Notes under the pieces: model-generated | The model's database searches: none | Told to the model about the DNA's origin: nothing | Seen by the model: only the letters and a program-made list of their open reading frames with translations | Assembly (NCBI GenBank): GCA_016744705.1 | Contig: JADGDU010000017.1 | Coordinates: forward strand, 1 to 64,000 | Length of the DNA: 64,000 nucleotides | Direction of reading: 5' to 3' | Source: Candidatus Krumholzibacteriia bacterium | GTDB taxonomy: Bacteria > Krumholzibacteriota > Krumholzibacteriia > LZORAL124-64-63 | Part shown: piece after piece, positions 7,900-16,009 of the stretch | Position numbering within the stretch: the first letter of the stretch is position 1 | Layout of the letters: each line of letters opens with the position of its first letter | Program-made: the position numbers and the translations under genes

Positions 7900-9648
7900 T
7901 TAACCTTTCTCTTCCATGACTTCCGGGGCGTCAACCCCGATGAGATCCAAAATCACCCGCAGCACGTGACGAGTCATGAGGCTGAGCTGCAGCCTGCATT
8001 GCGCCAACTCCGGTTGATCTTCTCTAATTTTAAGAATTTTGCACTGATTTTCGAATTTGTAGAATAGCTCTGCCACTTCGGAGACATAGGCCGTCAAACG
8101 GTGGGGCTCTCTCGTTTTGGCAGCCGAGGCAATCACTTGGGGCAACCTAATCAACTCACCCACCAAGTGCCATTCTGATTCATCTTCCAGATACTGCAGA
8201 TACTTTTCCGATGGCTCTTTGAGCTTCACCCCTGCCTCTTCAGCCTCAGTTAAGAGAGAACAAAGACGGGCGTGGGCATTTTTTACAAAATACACCGGGT
8301 TATCAAGAGACTGCTCCTTAGCCAGATCCAGATCAAAATCCAGTTGGCTGTTGGGCTTGCGCGTCAGGAAGATAAATTTGGCCACATCAGCGCCCACCTC
8401 TTCCATCAAAGCGTCCATGGTCACAAATGGCCCCTGGCGTTTTGACATATCGATGGGGCGTCCATCTTCAATAAAGTTGACCTGCTGGAGTAGCTGCACT
8501 TCAAGCCATTCGCCGCTGATTTCCAGAGCCTCCATGGCACCCTGCATGCGAGCAATGTATCCGTGGTGATCGGGCCCCCAATAATCGATGGCCCGTTCAA
8601 AACCCCGTTGGTATTTGTGAAAATGGTAAGCGATGTCAGCCAGGAAATAGGTGGGCCGGCCATCGGCACGTACCACAACCCGATCCTTTGCATCACCAAA
8701 ATCTGAAGACCGGAACCAGACGGCCCCTTCTTCTTCATAGATGGTATCCCGCTTTTTCAAACGTTCGAGGGCTCTTTCAATCCGTTTGGTTTCGTGCAAT
8801 TCGCTTTCGAAATACCAGGTTTGAAAGCGCAGACCAAAACGACGGCAGGTTTCCCGCTGCCAACTCAGAATTTTCATCAGAGCATATTTACTAAAGCAGC
8901 GCACCGACTCATCTTCGGGCAACTTGCGCCAGTCTTCGGCGTTCCCATCAGGAGGAGTGACGCGTTGGAAGCTCTCATCATCAAAAGCCTTGGCCGCGCT
9001 CTGGATGGTGGCGGTATCCTGTTCCATAAGTTCGGCCGCCATGATTTCCAGATACCGCCCCTGGTACCCGTCTTCGGGAAAGTCACAATCCTCACCCGCC
9101 AGCCGGAAATACAAACAGCGCAAACTGCGCCCCAGCAGCGTCACCTGACGGCCGGCGTCATTCACATAATACTCTGCATGCGCCTGATGCCCCACGGCTT
9201 CCAATAGCTTAACCAGGCACATGCCAAAAGCACCCGCCCGGGCAGAGACAACATTCAAAGGACCTGTGGGATTGGAGCTGATAAACTCTACATTGATGCG
9301 CTTATCATGGCCGGTTTTGATATCCTGCAGAGCAAGGGAGGGATCCCATACATCCAAAAGCAACTCGATGCGGTACTCTTTGGCGATGCGAAAATTAATA
9401 AAACCCCGGCCCGCAATTTCGACCGATTCGATGATTTCCCGGGGCAGGTCGATGGCCGCGGCAATCTCCCCAGCCAATTCCCGGGGCTTCCTCTGCAGCC
9501 GCCCTCCCAGCATAAGGGCCAGGTTGGTGCTCAGATCACCATGAGTACGGTCCCGGGGCTTCTCCAATTCCACAGTGACATCTTCTTCAAAGATGCCGTA
9601 CTTCTCTATGGTATCCAGCAGAGCTGATTTCAGGAGATCTTCAACCAT
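7900..9648 (-). CDS. argS: Arginyl-tRNA synthetase
   Basis: Class I synthetase that charges tRNA-Arg. The 582-residue protein has the N-terminal Add1 domain (about 1-95), the catalytic core, and the DALR-type anticodon-binding C-terminus. In the core, EFISSNPTGPLNVVSARAG occupies residues 121-139, where the HIGH box should lie: the two histidines are replaced by N132 and S135. The second signature is present as MSKRQ (401-405). The surrounding EYYVNDAGRQ and YWGPDHHGY motifs are intact, so the gene looks functional and this appears to be a distinct ArgRS subtype and not decay. It lies 13 bases after rsfS and 2 bases before the PfkB-family gene. Confidence 0.96.
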   Translation of the reverse strand: MVEDLLKSALLDTIEKYGIFEEDVTVELEKPRDRTHGDLSTNLALMLGGRLQRKPRELAGEIAAAIDLPREIIESVEIAGRGFINFRIAKEYRIELLLDVWDPSLALQDIKTGHDKRINVEFISSNPTGPLNVVSARAGAFGMCLVKLLEAVGHQAHAEYYVNDAGRQVTLLGRSLRCLYFRLAGEDCDFPEDGYQGRYLEIMAAELMEQDTATIQSAAKAFDDESFQRVTPPDGNAEDWRKLPEDESVRCFSKYALMKILSWQRETCRRFGLRFQTWYFESELHETKRIERALERLKKRDTIYEEEGAVWFRSSDFGDAKDRVVVRADGRPTYFLADIAYHFHKYQRGFERAIDYWGPDHHGYIARMQGAMEALEISGEWLEVQLLQQVNFIEDGRPIDMSKRQGPFVTMDALMEEVGADVAKFIFLTRKPNSQLDFDLDLAKEQSLDNPVYFVKNAHARLCSLLTEAEEAGVKLKEPSEKYLQYLEDESEWHLVGELIRLPQVIASAAKTREPHRLTAYVSEVAELFYKFENQCKILKIREDQPELAQCRLQLSLMTRHVLRVILDLIGVDAPEVMEEKG

Positions 9649-9661
9649 ATGCTTGGAATCC

Positions 9662-10168
9662 TTAGCCTTGAACGGCCGGATCGCCGCCCTGGAAGAAGTT
9701 CACTTCCGGGTGGCGCGCCTTCACGGCCTCATCCTGGTACCATTCGGGAGTGACATCGAGGCGCATGCCATCGGACCACAACCGTTCGATCTGGAAATAT
9801 TCTCTGGCTTCTTCCACGAAGACATGAACCACCACATCAAAATAATCCAACAGAGACCAGCGGCCTTGATCCTGCCCTTCGATACCTTTGGGTTTTTGCC
9901 CCACAGCGGCCAGTTCGTTGTTCACGTGGCGGGCAATGGCCTGCACCTGGGTGTTGGTCTTACCGGAAGCCACCACAAAGAAATCGCACACATCACTGCG
10001 ACCTCGCAGATCCAGCACCAGGACATCTTCACCCTTTTTTTCCAAGATATGCCAGGCAATGCGTTCAGCCAGGGACCAGGCTGAGGATTCATCGGGAATC
10101 ACGTACTGAGGTTCCGTGGATTCCGGAGTTTCTGGAGTTTCTGTGTTTTCTAAGGTCTCGTCACTCAT
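9662..10168 (-). CDS. rsfS: Ribosomal silencing factor RsfS (Iojap family)
   Basis: Binds uL14 on the large ribosomal subunit and blocks subunit joining when nutrients are short (family knowledge). The 168-residue protein has a disordered Thr/Glu/Pro-rich N-terminal tail of about 40 residues before the conserved domain. The domain shows VLDLRGRSDVCDFFVVASG, the GRWSLLDYFDVVVHVF segment (family GxWxLLDYGDVVVHVF; Phe replaces Gly here) and YFQIERLW. It follows the polyprenyl synthase by 19 bases and precedes argS by 13 bases in one operon. Confidence 0.95.
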   Translation of the reverse strand: MSDETLENTETPETPESTEPQYVIPDESSAWSLAERIAWHILEKKGEDVLVLDLRGRSDVCDFFVVASGKTNTQVQAIARHVNNELAAVGQKPKGIEGQDQGRWSLLDYFDVVVHVFVEEAREYFQIERLWSDGMRLDVTPEWYQDEAVKARHPEVNFFQGGDPAVQG

Positions 10169-10187
10169 GATTCCTCTGTTCTCTAAA

Positions 10188-11192
10188 TCAGTTCAGGCGG
10201 TTGATGACATACTCGACAGCCACCGCCAGCAAATCCTTCTGGGCCCCATTGGCCACAGGACCCAAAGCATTTTTGGCATCTTCACCAAATTGCCTGGCTT
10301 TGTCGAAGGAATAATCCACGCCACCATATTCGGTCACAAAAGTTTTGACTTCAGACCAGGATTCGGCACGCAGTTGGGTGTTCTTCTCAGCAGCTAAAAT
10401 ACCAATCCGTTTTTGGGACGCAGCGTCGGCATTGCGCCAGGCTGCAATCAGAGGCAAGGTGATGCGCCCCTCTTCCCAATCCTGTCCTGTGGGTTTTCCC
10501 AACCGTCGTTCATCCCCCAAATAGTCGAAGATGTCGTCAGTGATCTGGAACACCATACCGGTCTTGGCACCAAATTCCCCAAACACTTCCTGAACAGCCA
10601 CCAGATCCGGGTTCAAACTGGCCCCGATGCGGCAACTGTTTTCAATAAGGGAACCGGTCTTCTGATAAATAATCTGCAGGTAACGCTCTTCGGTAATGTC
10701 CATGTCAAAACGGTGTTCCAGCTGGAGCATCTCGGCCTCACTCATGAGGACTGTGGTGCGGGCCAACATTTCCACCGACTCCTGCAAACCGGCAACACAT
10801 AAAGTATGAAGAGCCTTACTGTAGAGATAATCTCCCATGATCAGAGCCGCGCTGGGGCCAAATTTAACATTCACAGCAGGAAGCCCCCGGCGGGTCAGGG
10901 CCTCATCGATGAAATCATCATGGACCAAGGTGGCAGAGTGCACCAATTCAACACAGGCAGCGGCGCTGATGGCTTCATCAACAATTCCCTGCTCATTCTG
11001 AGCTGAAAGCAGCAACAGAGTGGGCCTGAATTTTTTACTCTTCCCCTTGAGAATGTGAGCACAGATAGCCTGGGTCATGGGGCTGTCCCCATCAGTGATC
11101 CGGCGGTACTCCGTATCCACCTTTTTCAAAGACGGTCCAATTTTCTGCTGCAGGGTGATCAACTTGATCCGTTCGCGATCAATCAGGGACAT
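10188..11192 (-). CDS. Polyprenyl diphosphate synthase (IspB/HepT-like)
   Basis: Trans-prenyltransferase that lengthens allylic diphosphates with isopentenyl diphosphate, probably to make the side chain of a respiratory quinone; chain length is not readable. The 334-residue product has the first Asp-rich motif as LVHDDFID with the following RRG, and the second as DDIFDY. The helix segments between them match the family well. I chose the ATG at 11190-11192 (GAGAG upstream), which gives the usual family length. A TTG at 11274-11276 would add 28 residues but sits inside an 8-base hairpin stem. Confidence 0.94.
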   Translation of the reverse strand: MSLIDRERIKLITLQQKIGPSLKKVDTEYRRITDGDSPMTQAICAHILKGKSKKFRPTLLLLSAQNEQGIVDEAISAAACVELVHSATLVHDDFIDEALTRRGLPAVNVKFGPSAALIMGDYLYSKALHTLCVAGLQESVEMLARTTVLMSEAEMLQLEHRFDMDITEERYLQIIYQKTGSLIENSCRIGASLNPDLVAVQEVFGEFGAKTGMVFQITDDIFDYLGDERRLGKPTGQDWEEGRITLPLIAAWRNADAASQKRIGILAAEKNTQLRAESWSEVKTFVTEYGGVDYSFDKARQFGEDAKNALGPVANGAQKDLLAVAVEYVINRLN

Positions 11193-11249
11193 GAAATCAT
11201 CTCTCGGTAAAAAGTCTTTAAGACGCACAGTCTTTTTTGGTGAAAGCAC

Positions 11250-11277
11250 TTTGGGAGGAAATGCCAACACTCCCAAA
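11250..11277 (-). other. Stem-loop between tatC and the polyprenyl synthase gene
   Basis: TTTGGGAG (11250-11257) and CTCCCAAA (11270-11277) form a perfect 8-base stem with a 12-base loop in the 107-base gap. No T run follows directly on the minus strand, so an RNA-processing or attenuation site is more likely than a classical terminator. Confidence 0.4.
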
Positions 11278-11299
11278 TATTCGCTATTTCTTAACTATG

Positions 11300-12148
11300 T
11301 CAATGGTCTTTCCGCTGTTTGCGCGTTACAACCAGAGCCACAAGGACCGACCCCCAATACAAAACCAGCACCGGCCCAGCCATCATCACCTGGCTGATCA
11401 CATCCGGCGGCGTGAGTAAAGCCGAGGCGGCGAATATAATCACGATGGCATAACGCCAGGTCTTGAGAAGGGTCTTGGGCTTCACCAGACCAATGACACT
11501 CAGAAAGAGTATCACTAATGGCAGTTGAAAAACCAGCCCAAAGGCCAGCACCAGCCGGCTGACCAATTCAAAATACGCACCAATGCCTATCAGGGGCGAC
11601 AGGTAGGCTGTGCCAAAACTCATCAGGAAAGCAATCACCTGGGGAATAACCACCAGAAAGCCAAAGCTCACCCCAGTGTAAAAGAGAACAGTGGTGGATA
11701 TGAGCAGGGGTGTCACCACCCGCTTTTCTTTTTGGTACAGACCCGGAATGATGAACATATAAAGGCGGTAAAAGATGAATGGCGCCACAATAAACAAGCC
11801 CATGACTGCCGACAGCTTGAAGCGCACCATAAATGCTTCGTTGGGAGCGGTGAAATATACGCCCTGATCTTTGATGGGGCGCACCAGGATATCCAGCAAC
11901 CTTGAGGAGACAAACCAACAGATAATCGTGGCGGCAAAACCAGCCAGTGAGGCTTGGATTAAAGTGCTGCGCAGATCTTCCAGGTGATCCAGAAAACCCT
12001 GCCCTTGTTCGGCAGGCACTTCCTCCTCTTCAGATTCCTGCCCGGCCACCAAGGGGTGGTCCTCCGCAGGCTCCAATTCATCAAAGCCCATCTGATCCCG
12101 GGGGCCCGTGTGATCCTGCTGGGGTTCGTCATCGCGGGAGTCGGTCAC
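11300..12148 (-). CDS. tatC: Sec-independent protein translocase subunit TatC
   Basis: Inner-membrane receptor for twin-arginine signal peptides. The 282-residue protein starts with an unusually long acidic, probably cytosolic tail of about 50 residues rich in Glu, Asp and Gln. The family start FLDHLEDLRSTLI follows, then six hydrophobic segments. The FYTGVSFGFLVVIP stretch and the SPLIGIGAYFELV loop are typical. The start is GTG overlapping the nrdR stop (GTGA). No tatA or tatB gene is nearby in the window. Confidence 0.96.
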   Translation of the reverse strand: MTDSRDDEPQQDHTGPRDQMGFDELEPAEDHPLVAGQESEEEEVPAEQGQGFLDHLEDLRSTLIQASLAGFAATIICWFVSSRLLDILVRPIKDQGVYFTAPNEAFMVRFKLSAVMGLFIVAPFIFYRLYMFIIPGLYQKEKRVVTPLLISTTVLFYTGVSFGFLVVIPQVIAFLMSFGTAYLSPLIGIGAYFELVSRLVLAFGLVFQLPLVILFLSVIGLVKPKTLLKTWRYAIVIIFAASALLTPPDVISQVMMAGPVLVLYWGSVLVALVVTRKQRKDH

Positions 12149-12612
12149 CGGATATCATCTCTCCGACCCTGCAGGTCTTTCAATAGGGCAAAGAACTCAT
12201 CCACACTCTGGAAATCGCGGTACACCGAAGCAAAGCGCACATAAGCCACTTCGTCCACTTCCCGCAATTGTTCCAATACGTATTGGCCGATGGTATCGCT
12301 GGGCACTTCTCTCCGGCCACTGGAACCCAGTTTGTGTTCCACCTTGTCCAACAATATTTCAATTTCTTCCAGGGATACGGGCCGTTTTTCACAGGCCTTG
12401 GTGACCCCGACGATGACCTTGTTTCGGTGATATGAAACTCGTTCCCCACTGCGCTTGACAACGATCACAGGCCTGGTTTCCACAGCCTCGTAAGTGGTGA
12501 AACGTTCACCACATTCCAGGCATTCACGGCGACGCCGCACCGCCCGTGAATCACGGACGGCGCGGGAATCGACGACTTTGTCTTCTTCATTGCCACAAAT
12601 GGGACACTTCAA
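12145..12612 (-). CDS. nrdR: Transcriptional repressor NrdR
   Basis: Zinc-ribbon/ATP-cone repressor of ribonucleotide reductase genes. With a TTG start at 12610-12612 the product begins MKCPICGNEEDKVVDSR, with zinc ligands C3, C6, C31 and C34, and is 155 residues long, as in other NrdR proteins. This start is favoured by a strong AGGAGG eight bases upstream; a longer frame from 12660 would overlap glyA without need. The ATP cone runs from about residue 46 (RPVIVVKRSGERVSY). No nrd gene or NrdR box is apparent in the window. Its stop overlaps the tatC start. Confidence 0.96.
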   Translation of the reverse strand: MKCPICGNEEDKVVDSRAVRDSRAVRRRRECLECGERFTTYEAVETRPVIVVKRSGERVSYHRNKVIVGVTKACEKRPVSLEEIEILLDKVEHKLGSSGRREVPSDTIGQYVLEQLREVDEVAYVRFASVYRDFQSVDEFFALLKDLQGRRDDIR

Positions 12613-12623
12613 GCCAGGTCCTC

Positions 12624-13871
12624 CTACTCCATGCCCGGGTAAAGAGGGAAAGCCTTGCAAAGCTCTTCCGCCTCAAGGCGTAAACCATCCAGGGCATCCT
12701 GGTTCTCATGATTCTGCACCGCACCGTCAATGATGGCAGCAATCTTCTTCATCTCATCGGCACCCATGCCACGAGTGGTCAGAGCTGGCGTTCCCAAACG
12801 CACACCACTGGTGACGAAGGGACTCTCTTTGTCGAAAGGCACGGTGTTCTTGTTACAGGTGATGCCCACATGCTCCAGCAGCTCTTCCATGGACTTACCA
12901 GTCAGTCCCTTATTGCTGACATTCACCAGTAGCAGGTGGTTGTCGGTGCCGCCACTGACGAGGTGGAATCCACGCTCCATAAGGGCATCGCCGAGCACCT
13001 TGGCATTGCTCACCATGTTCTTCGCGTATTGCTTGAACTCATCGGTCATACACTCTTGGAAACAAACAGCTTTGGCTGCCACAACATGCATCAGTGGCCC
13101 ACCCTGGACACCAGGGAAATTCATCTTATTGATAGCCTTGAAGCGTTCCTTAGTACTGAGAATGAGTCCGCCTCGTGGGCCTCGCAAGGTCTTGTGGGTG
13201 GTACTGGTAACCACATCACAGAAAGGCACCGGACTGGGGTGCACTCCGCCGGCTACCAAGCCAGCAATGTGAGCCATGTCAAACAGCAGGATGGCTTCGA
13301 TCTCGTCCGCAATGCTGCGCAGTTTTTCGTAATCCCAGAACCGAGGATAAGCACTGGCTCCACCCACCAGCATTTTGGGGCGCTCGGCCAAGGCCTGATC
13401 CCGCAACTTGTCGTAATCGATGGTTTCAGTTTCCGGGCTGACTTCGTAATGGAGCGCATCAAAGAGCAGCCCACTGAAATTCACTGGATGCCCGTGGGTC
13501 AGGTGACCACCGTGGCTGAGGCTCAGGCCCAGAATTTTGTCGCCCGGCTTCAGGAAGGACAAATAAGCAGTCATGTTAGCTGTGGAGCCACTGTGAGGCT
13601 GCACATTGGCTCTTTCGGCACCAAAGAGGGCCATGGCCCGGCGTTTGGCCAACATCTCGGCCTCGTCCACATGGACGCAGCCACCGTAATACCGCTTTTT
13701 GGGATACCCTTCTGCGTATTTGTTGGTCAGAGTCGAGCCCATGGTTTCCATGACGGCCCGGCTGGTGAAATTTTCACTGGCGATCATTTCCAGCTGGGTC
13801 CGTTGGCGTCCCAGTTCTGCATCCAGAATCGCCGCAATTTCTGCATCGGTTTTCCGTACTTCGTCGTACAT
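12624..13871 (-). CDS. glyA: Serine hydroxymethyltransferase
   Basis: PLP enzyme that interconverts serine and glycine and loads tetrahydrofolate with a one-carbon unit, feeding purine synthesis (PurN). The 415-residue protein is full length. The PLP lysine is in [14 protein letters not shown], folate and substrate motifs appear in [13 protein letters not shown] and [16 protein letters not shown], and the tail [10 protein letters not shown] is typical. It lies 10 bases after rpiB and 11 bases before nrdR. The neighbours tsaC, a YwlE-like phosphatase and rpiB recall the glyA region of Bacillus. Confidence 0.98.
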   Translation of the reverse strand: MYDEVRKTDAEIAAILDAELGRQRTQLEMIASENFTSRAVMETMGSTLTNKYAEGYPKKRYYGGCVHVDEAEMLAKRRAMALFGAERANVQPHSGSTANMTAYLSFLKPGDKILGLSLSHGGHLTHGHPVNFSGLLFDALHYEVSPETETIDYDKLRDQALAERPKMLVGGASAYPRFWDYEKLRSIADEIEAILLFDMAHIAGLVAGGVHPSPVPFCDVVTSTTHKTLRGPRGGLILSTKERFKAINKMNFPGVQGGPLMHVVAAKAVCFQECMTDEFKQYAKNMVSNAKVLGDALMERGFHLVSGGTDNHLLLVNVSNKGLTGKSMEELLEHVGITCNKNTVPFDKESPFVTSGVRLGTPALTTRGMGADEMKKIAAIIDGAVQNHENQDALDGLRLEAEELCKAFPLYPGME

Positions 13872-13881
13872 GGCCCTACTC

Positions 13882-14343
13882 CTATTTCTGGTGGTCTTTT
13901 TCCCAGTCGATGAATTTGTTCACACGGCGAGCATGACGCCCACCTTCGAATTCACTGCCCAGCCAGGCGGCGGTCAGTTTTAAAGCTGTATCTGTATCAA
14001 CACCATCGCCACTGAGGCAAAGAATGTTGCTGTCGTTGTGTTGCCTAGTTGTTTGGGCCTGCTCTTCGGTGAAGCACAGGCTGGCCCGCACGCCCAAAAC
14101 TTTGTTGGCGGCGATGCTCATGCCAATGCCCGAGCCACAGATGAGTATCCCGGCCACGGCTTTGCCTTGGCCCACCATTTCTGCTGCGGGCAGGGCAGCG
14201 TCGGTGTAGTCGGCGCTTTCAGGGCCATGACAACCAAAGTCTTTCACTTCATAACCCTGGTCTCGCAGATATTGGCTGATCAGCTCTTTGTGGTCCACAC
14301 CTCGGTGGTCGGAACCAATGCTGATGATTTGTTTTTCTGCCAT
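13882..14343 (-). CDS. rpiB: Ribose-5-phosphate isomerase B
   Basis: Converts ribose 5-phosphate and ribulose 5-phosphate in the pentose phosphate pathway, supplying the PRPP used for purines. The 153-residue protein has the N-terminal GSDHRG (family SDHAG; Arg replaces Ala), the active-site cysteine C69 in [16 protein letters not shown], and the HND triad at 102-104 followed by SNIL. It sits between the phosphatase gene (14 bases) and glyA (10 bases). Confidence 0.95.
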   Translation of the reverse strand: MAEKQIISIGSDHRGVDHKELISQYLRDQGYEVKDFGCHGPESADYTDAALPAAEMVGQGKAVAGILICGSGIGMSIAANKVLGVRASLCFTEEQAQTTRQHNDSNILCLSGDGVDTDTALKLTAAWLGSEFEGGRHARRVNKFIDWEKDHQK

Positions 14344-14357
14344 GGCAGATCATCCCT

Positions 14358-14837
14358 TCAGGTTTTGGGCCCGGTCAATTCGTTTGCCCATTGCAGCACC
14401 AGTCGCCGAATCTGGTTTCCGGCAGCCCGGTATGAATCGAAACTTTCCCCGTAGGGATCATCAACCTCTTCGCACGGCGGAGAGGACGGTAGCAAACTCA
14501 AATCCACCCCCGCAGCTCCCAGCACTCCCACCGCGGCTTCATGATAGCCACTGAATCGGCTGCGAAAAATGGCTGCGTGGGATCGGGTCATGCCGATCAC
14601 CCACTGGGTATTTGCCAGGAGATCCAGTGTGAGAGGCCGGCTGTGGAATTTTTCCAAGCTTAAACCATGTTCTGCGGCCACCTGAAAAGACCCATCGGAG
14701 GCCGGTTGTCGCCCCTGTACCTGTAATCCGGCCGATTCGAAGAACCATCCCGGAGCCTGTATCAGGTCCTGGGCAAAGACCTGAGCCAAGGGACTGCGAC
14801 AGGTGTTTCCCGTGCAAAGAAAAAGAACCCGCGGCAT
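14358..14837 (-). CDS. Low-molecular-weight phosphatase, YwlE-like (candidate protein-arginine phosphatase)
   Basis: Small cytosolic Cys-based phosphatase of 159 residues. The P-loop FLCTGNTCRSPLAQ gives nucleophile C8, T12 and R14; the acid loop near the C-terminus reads VDDPYGESFDSYRAA. In this family the loop residue equivalent to T12 is Ile or similar in tyrosine phosphatases (CLGNICRS) and Thr in Bacillus YwlE, where it selects phosphoarginine. Gene order with tsaC, rpiB and glyA also matches the YwlE locus. Arginine-phosphatase activity is therefore likely but inferred. I use the ATG at 14835-14837, preceded by GGGGAG; the frame could extend 19 residues upstream. Confidence 0.9.
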   Translation of the reverse strand: MPRVLFLCTGNTCRSPLAQVFAQDLIQAPGWFFESAGLQVQGRQPASDGSFQVAAEHGLSLEKFHSRPLTLDLLANTQWVIGMTRSHAAIFRSRFSGYHEAAVGVLGAAGVDLSLLPSSPPCEEVDDPYGESFDSYRAAGNQIRRLVLQWANELTGPKT

Positions 14838-14930
14838 GGATCGTCTCCCCGTTTTCAGAAACTCCAAAATACGGTCCAAAATTAAGGGAAACAAGGATTA
14901 GGGTCAAGGTTGAGCTGGAAGGGATTTATT

Positions 14931-15527
14931 TTAAAGACTGGGGAAATCCAGAGGACCCTTCCTCAGAATTTGAGGATGTTCACCACAAAGATCCACCAAG
15001 GCACTGGCAAGACCTGCCAATGGCGAACAAGATCCACTGTCCCAGGCCCCGTCCAGGTGGTCCATGAAGTGATCACAGGCTGCCTCAATTTGCACCATGG
15101 GTTCCTCATCCTGCAAATTAGCACTGGTGGAAACCAGTGGCATACCCACAGCGGCCATGAGGTTTCTGAGGGATTCATCAGCTGGAACCCGAATAGCCAC
15201 GGTGCCCAGCCCACAACTGACCCGGTCTGCCAACAGGGTTCCCACCGGAAGGATCAGGGAAAATGGTCCAGGCCAGCAGGCCCGGCAATGGGCCTGCTGT
15301 GAAGGATTCAATGGAGCGCACACGGACAAGGCCTGCTCCAGGGAACTGGCCAGCACCAACAACGGCTTGCCTGTATCGCGGCCCTTAATTCCAGCCACTC
15401 GTAAAACGGCGACCTGATCATCGGCCCGGCAGTGAAATCCCGGCAGGGTGTCGGTGGACAAGAGCAAGACGCCACCACGGCGCAAGGCCTCGGCGGCGTC
15501 TTCGAAATTCAACCAAGCGGTGCTCAA
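14931..15527 (-). CDS. tsaC: Threonylcarbamoyl-AMP synthase TsaC (Sua5/YrdC family)
   Basis: Makes threonylcarbamoyl-AMP from threonine, bicarbonate and ATP for the t6A modification at position 37 of ANN-decoding tRNAs. The 198-residue single-domain protein has the N-terminal LLLSTDTLPGFHCRA pocket, the GIKGRDTGKPLLVL segment (family KxR...KP), WPGPFSLILP, VAIRVP and the STSAN signature. There is no C-terminal Sua5 domain. It starts two bases after the purE stop and is followed by a 93-base gap before the phosphatase gene, where I see no terminator. Confidence 0.95.
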   Translation of the reverse strand: MSTAWLNFEDAAEALRRGGVLLLSTDTLPGFHCRADDQVAVLRVAGIKGRDTGKPLLVLASSLEQALSVCAPLNPSQQAHCRACWPGPFSLILPVGTLLADRVSCGLGTVAIRVPADESLRNLMAAVGMPLVSTSANLQDEEPMVQIEAACDHFMDHLDGAWDSGSCSPLAGLASALVDLCGEHPQILRKGPLDFPSL

Positions 15528-15529
15528 AA

Positions 15530-16009
15530 CTAACGACCACCCCGAGCCAGTTCTTTGCGGTAAGCCTCAACAGCGGCTTCCACCTCTGGATATTTTAAGG
15601 CCAAGATACGAGCAGCCAGGCAGGCGGCATTGCGCGCTCCGGCACTGCCCACAGCCACGGTGGCCACAGGAACTCCCGGTGGCATCTGCACAATGGAAAG
15701 CAAGGCATCAACCCCAGCCAAAGGCCCTGACGCCACAGGCACCCCGATGACAGGCTTGCCCGTGAGAGAGGCCACTACGCCCGGAAGGTGGGCTGCCATA
15801 CCAGCTGCGGCCACAAAAACTTCGGTGCCGCCTTTTTCGCTGGCTTTGACAATGCGCTTGAGCTTGTCGGGTTGGCGATGGGCCGAAGCCACCTCCACTC
15901 CATAAGTCAGTCCGAAGCGATCCAGCAGCCCATACATTCCTTCGATCACAGGCAAATCACTTTTGCTGCCCAGGAGGATGACCACCCGGGGAGTTTCTTT
16001 CGTCGCCAT
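15530..16009 (-). CDS. purE: N5-carboxyaminoimidazole ribonucleotide mutase PurE
   Basis: Step 6 of purine synthesis: moves the carboxylate of N5-CAIR to C4 (class I), or carboxylates AIR directly (class II); the type cannot be told here because no purK is in the window. The 159-residue protein has the N-terminal LLGSKSDLPVIEG, the ASAHRQPDKL active-site loop with its His, AAAGMAAHLPGVVAS, and the GVPVATVAVGSAGARNAA stretch. Its ATG overlaps the purD stop (TAATG), so the two are translationally coupled. Confidence 0.97.
   Translation of the reverse strand: MATKETPRVVILLGSKSDLPVIEGMYGLLDRFGLTYGVEVASAHRQPDKLKRIVKASEKGGTEVFVAAAGMAAHLPGVVASLTGKPVIGVPVASGPLAGVDALLSIVQMPPGVPVATVAVGSAGARNAACLAARILALKYPEVEAAVEAYRKELARGGR

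Noticed and set aside
12936..13913. 325-codon plus-strand open frame opposite glyA
   Set aside because: Antisense shadow of glyA; composition follows the complement of its codons.
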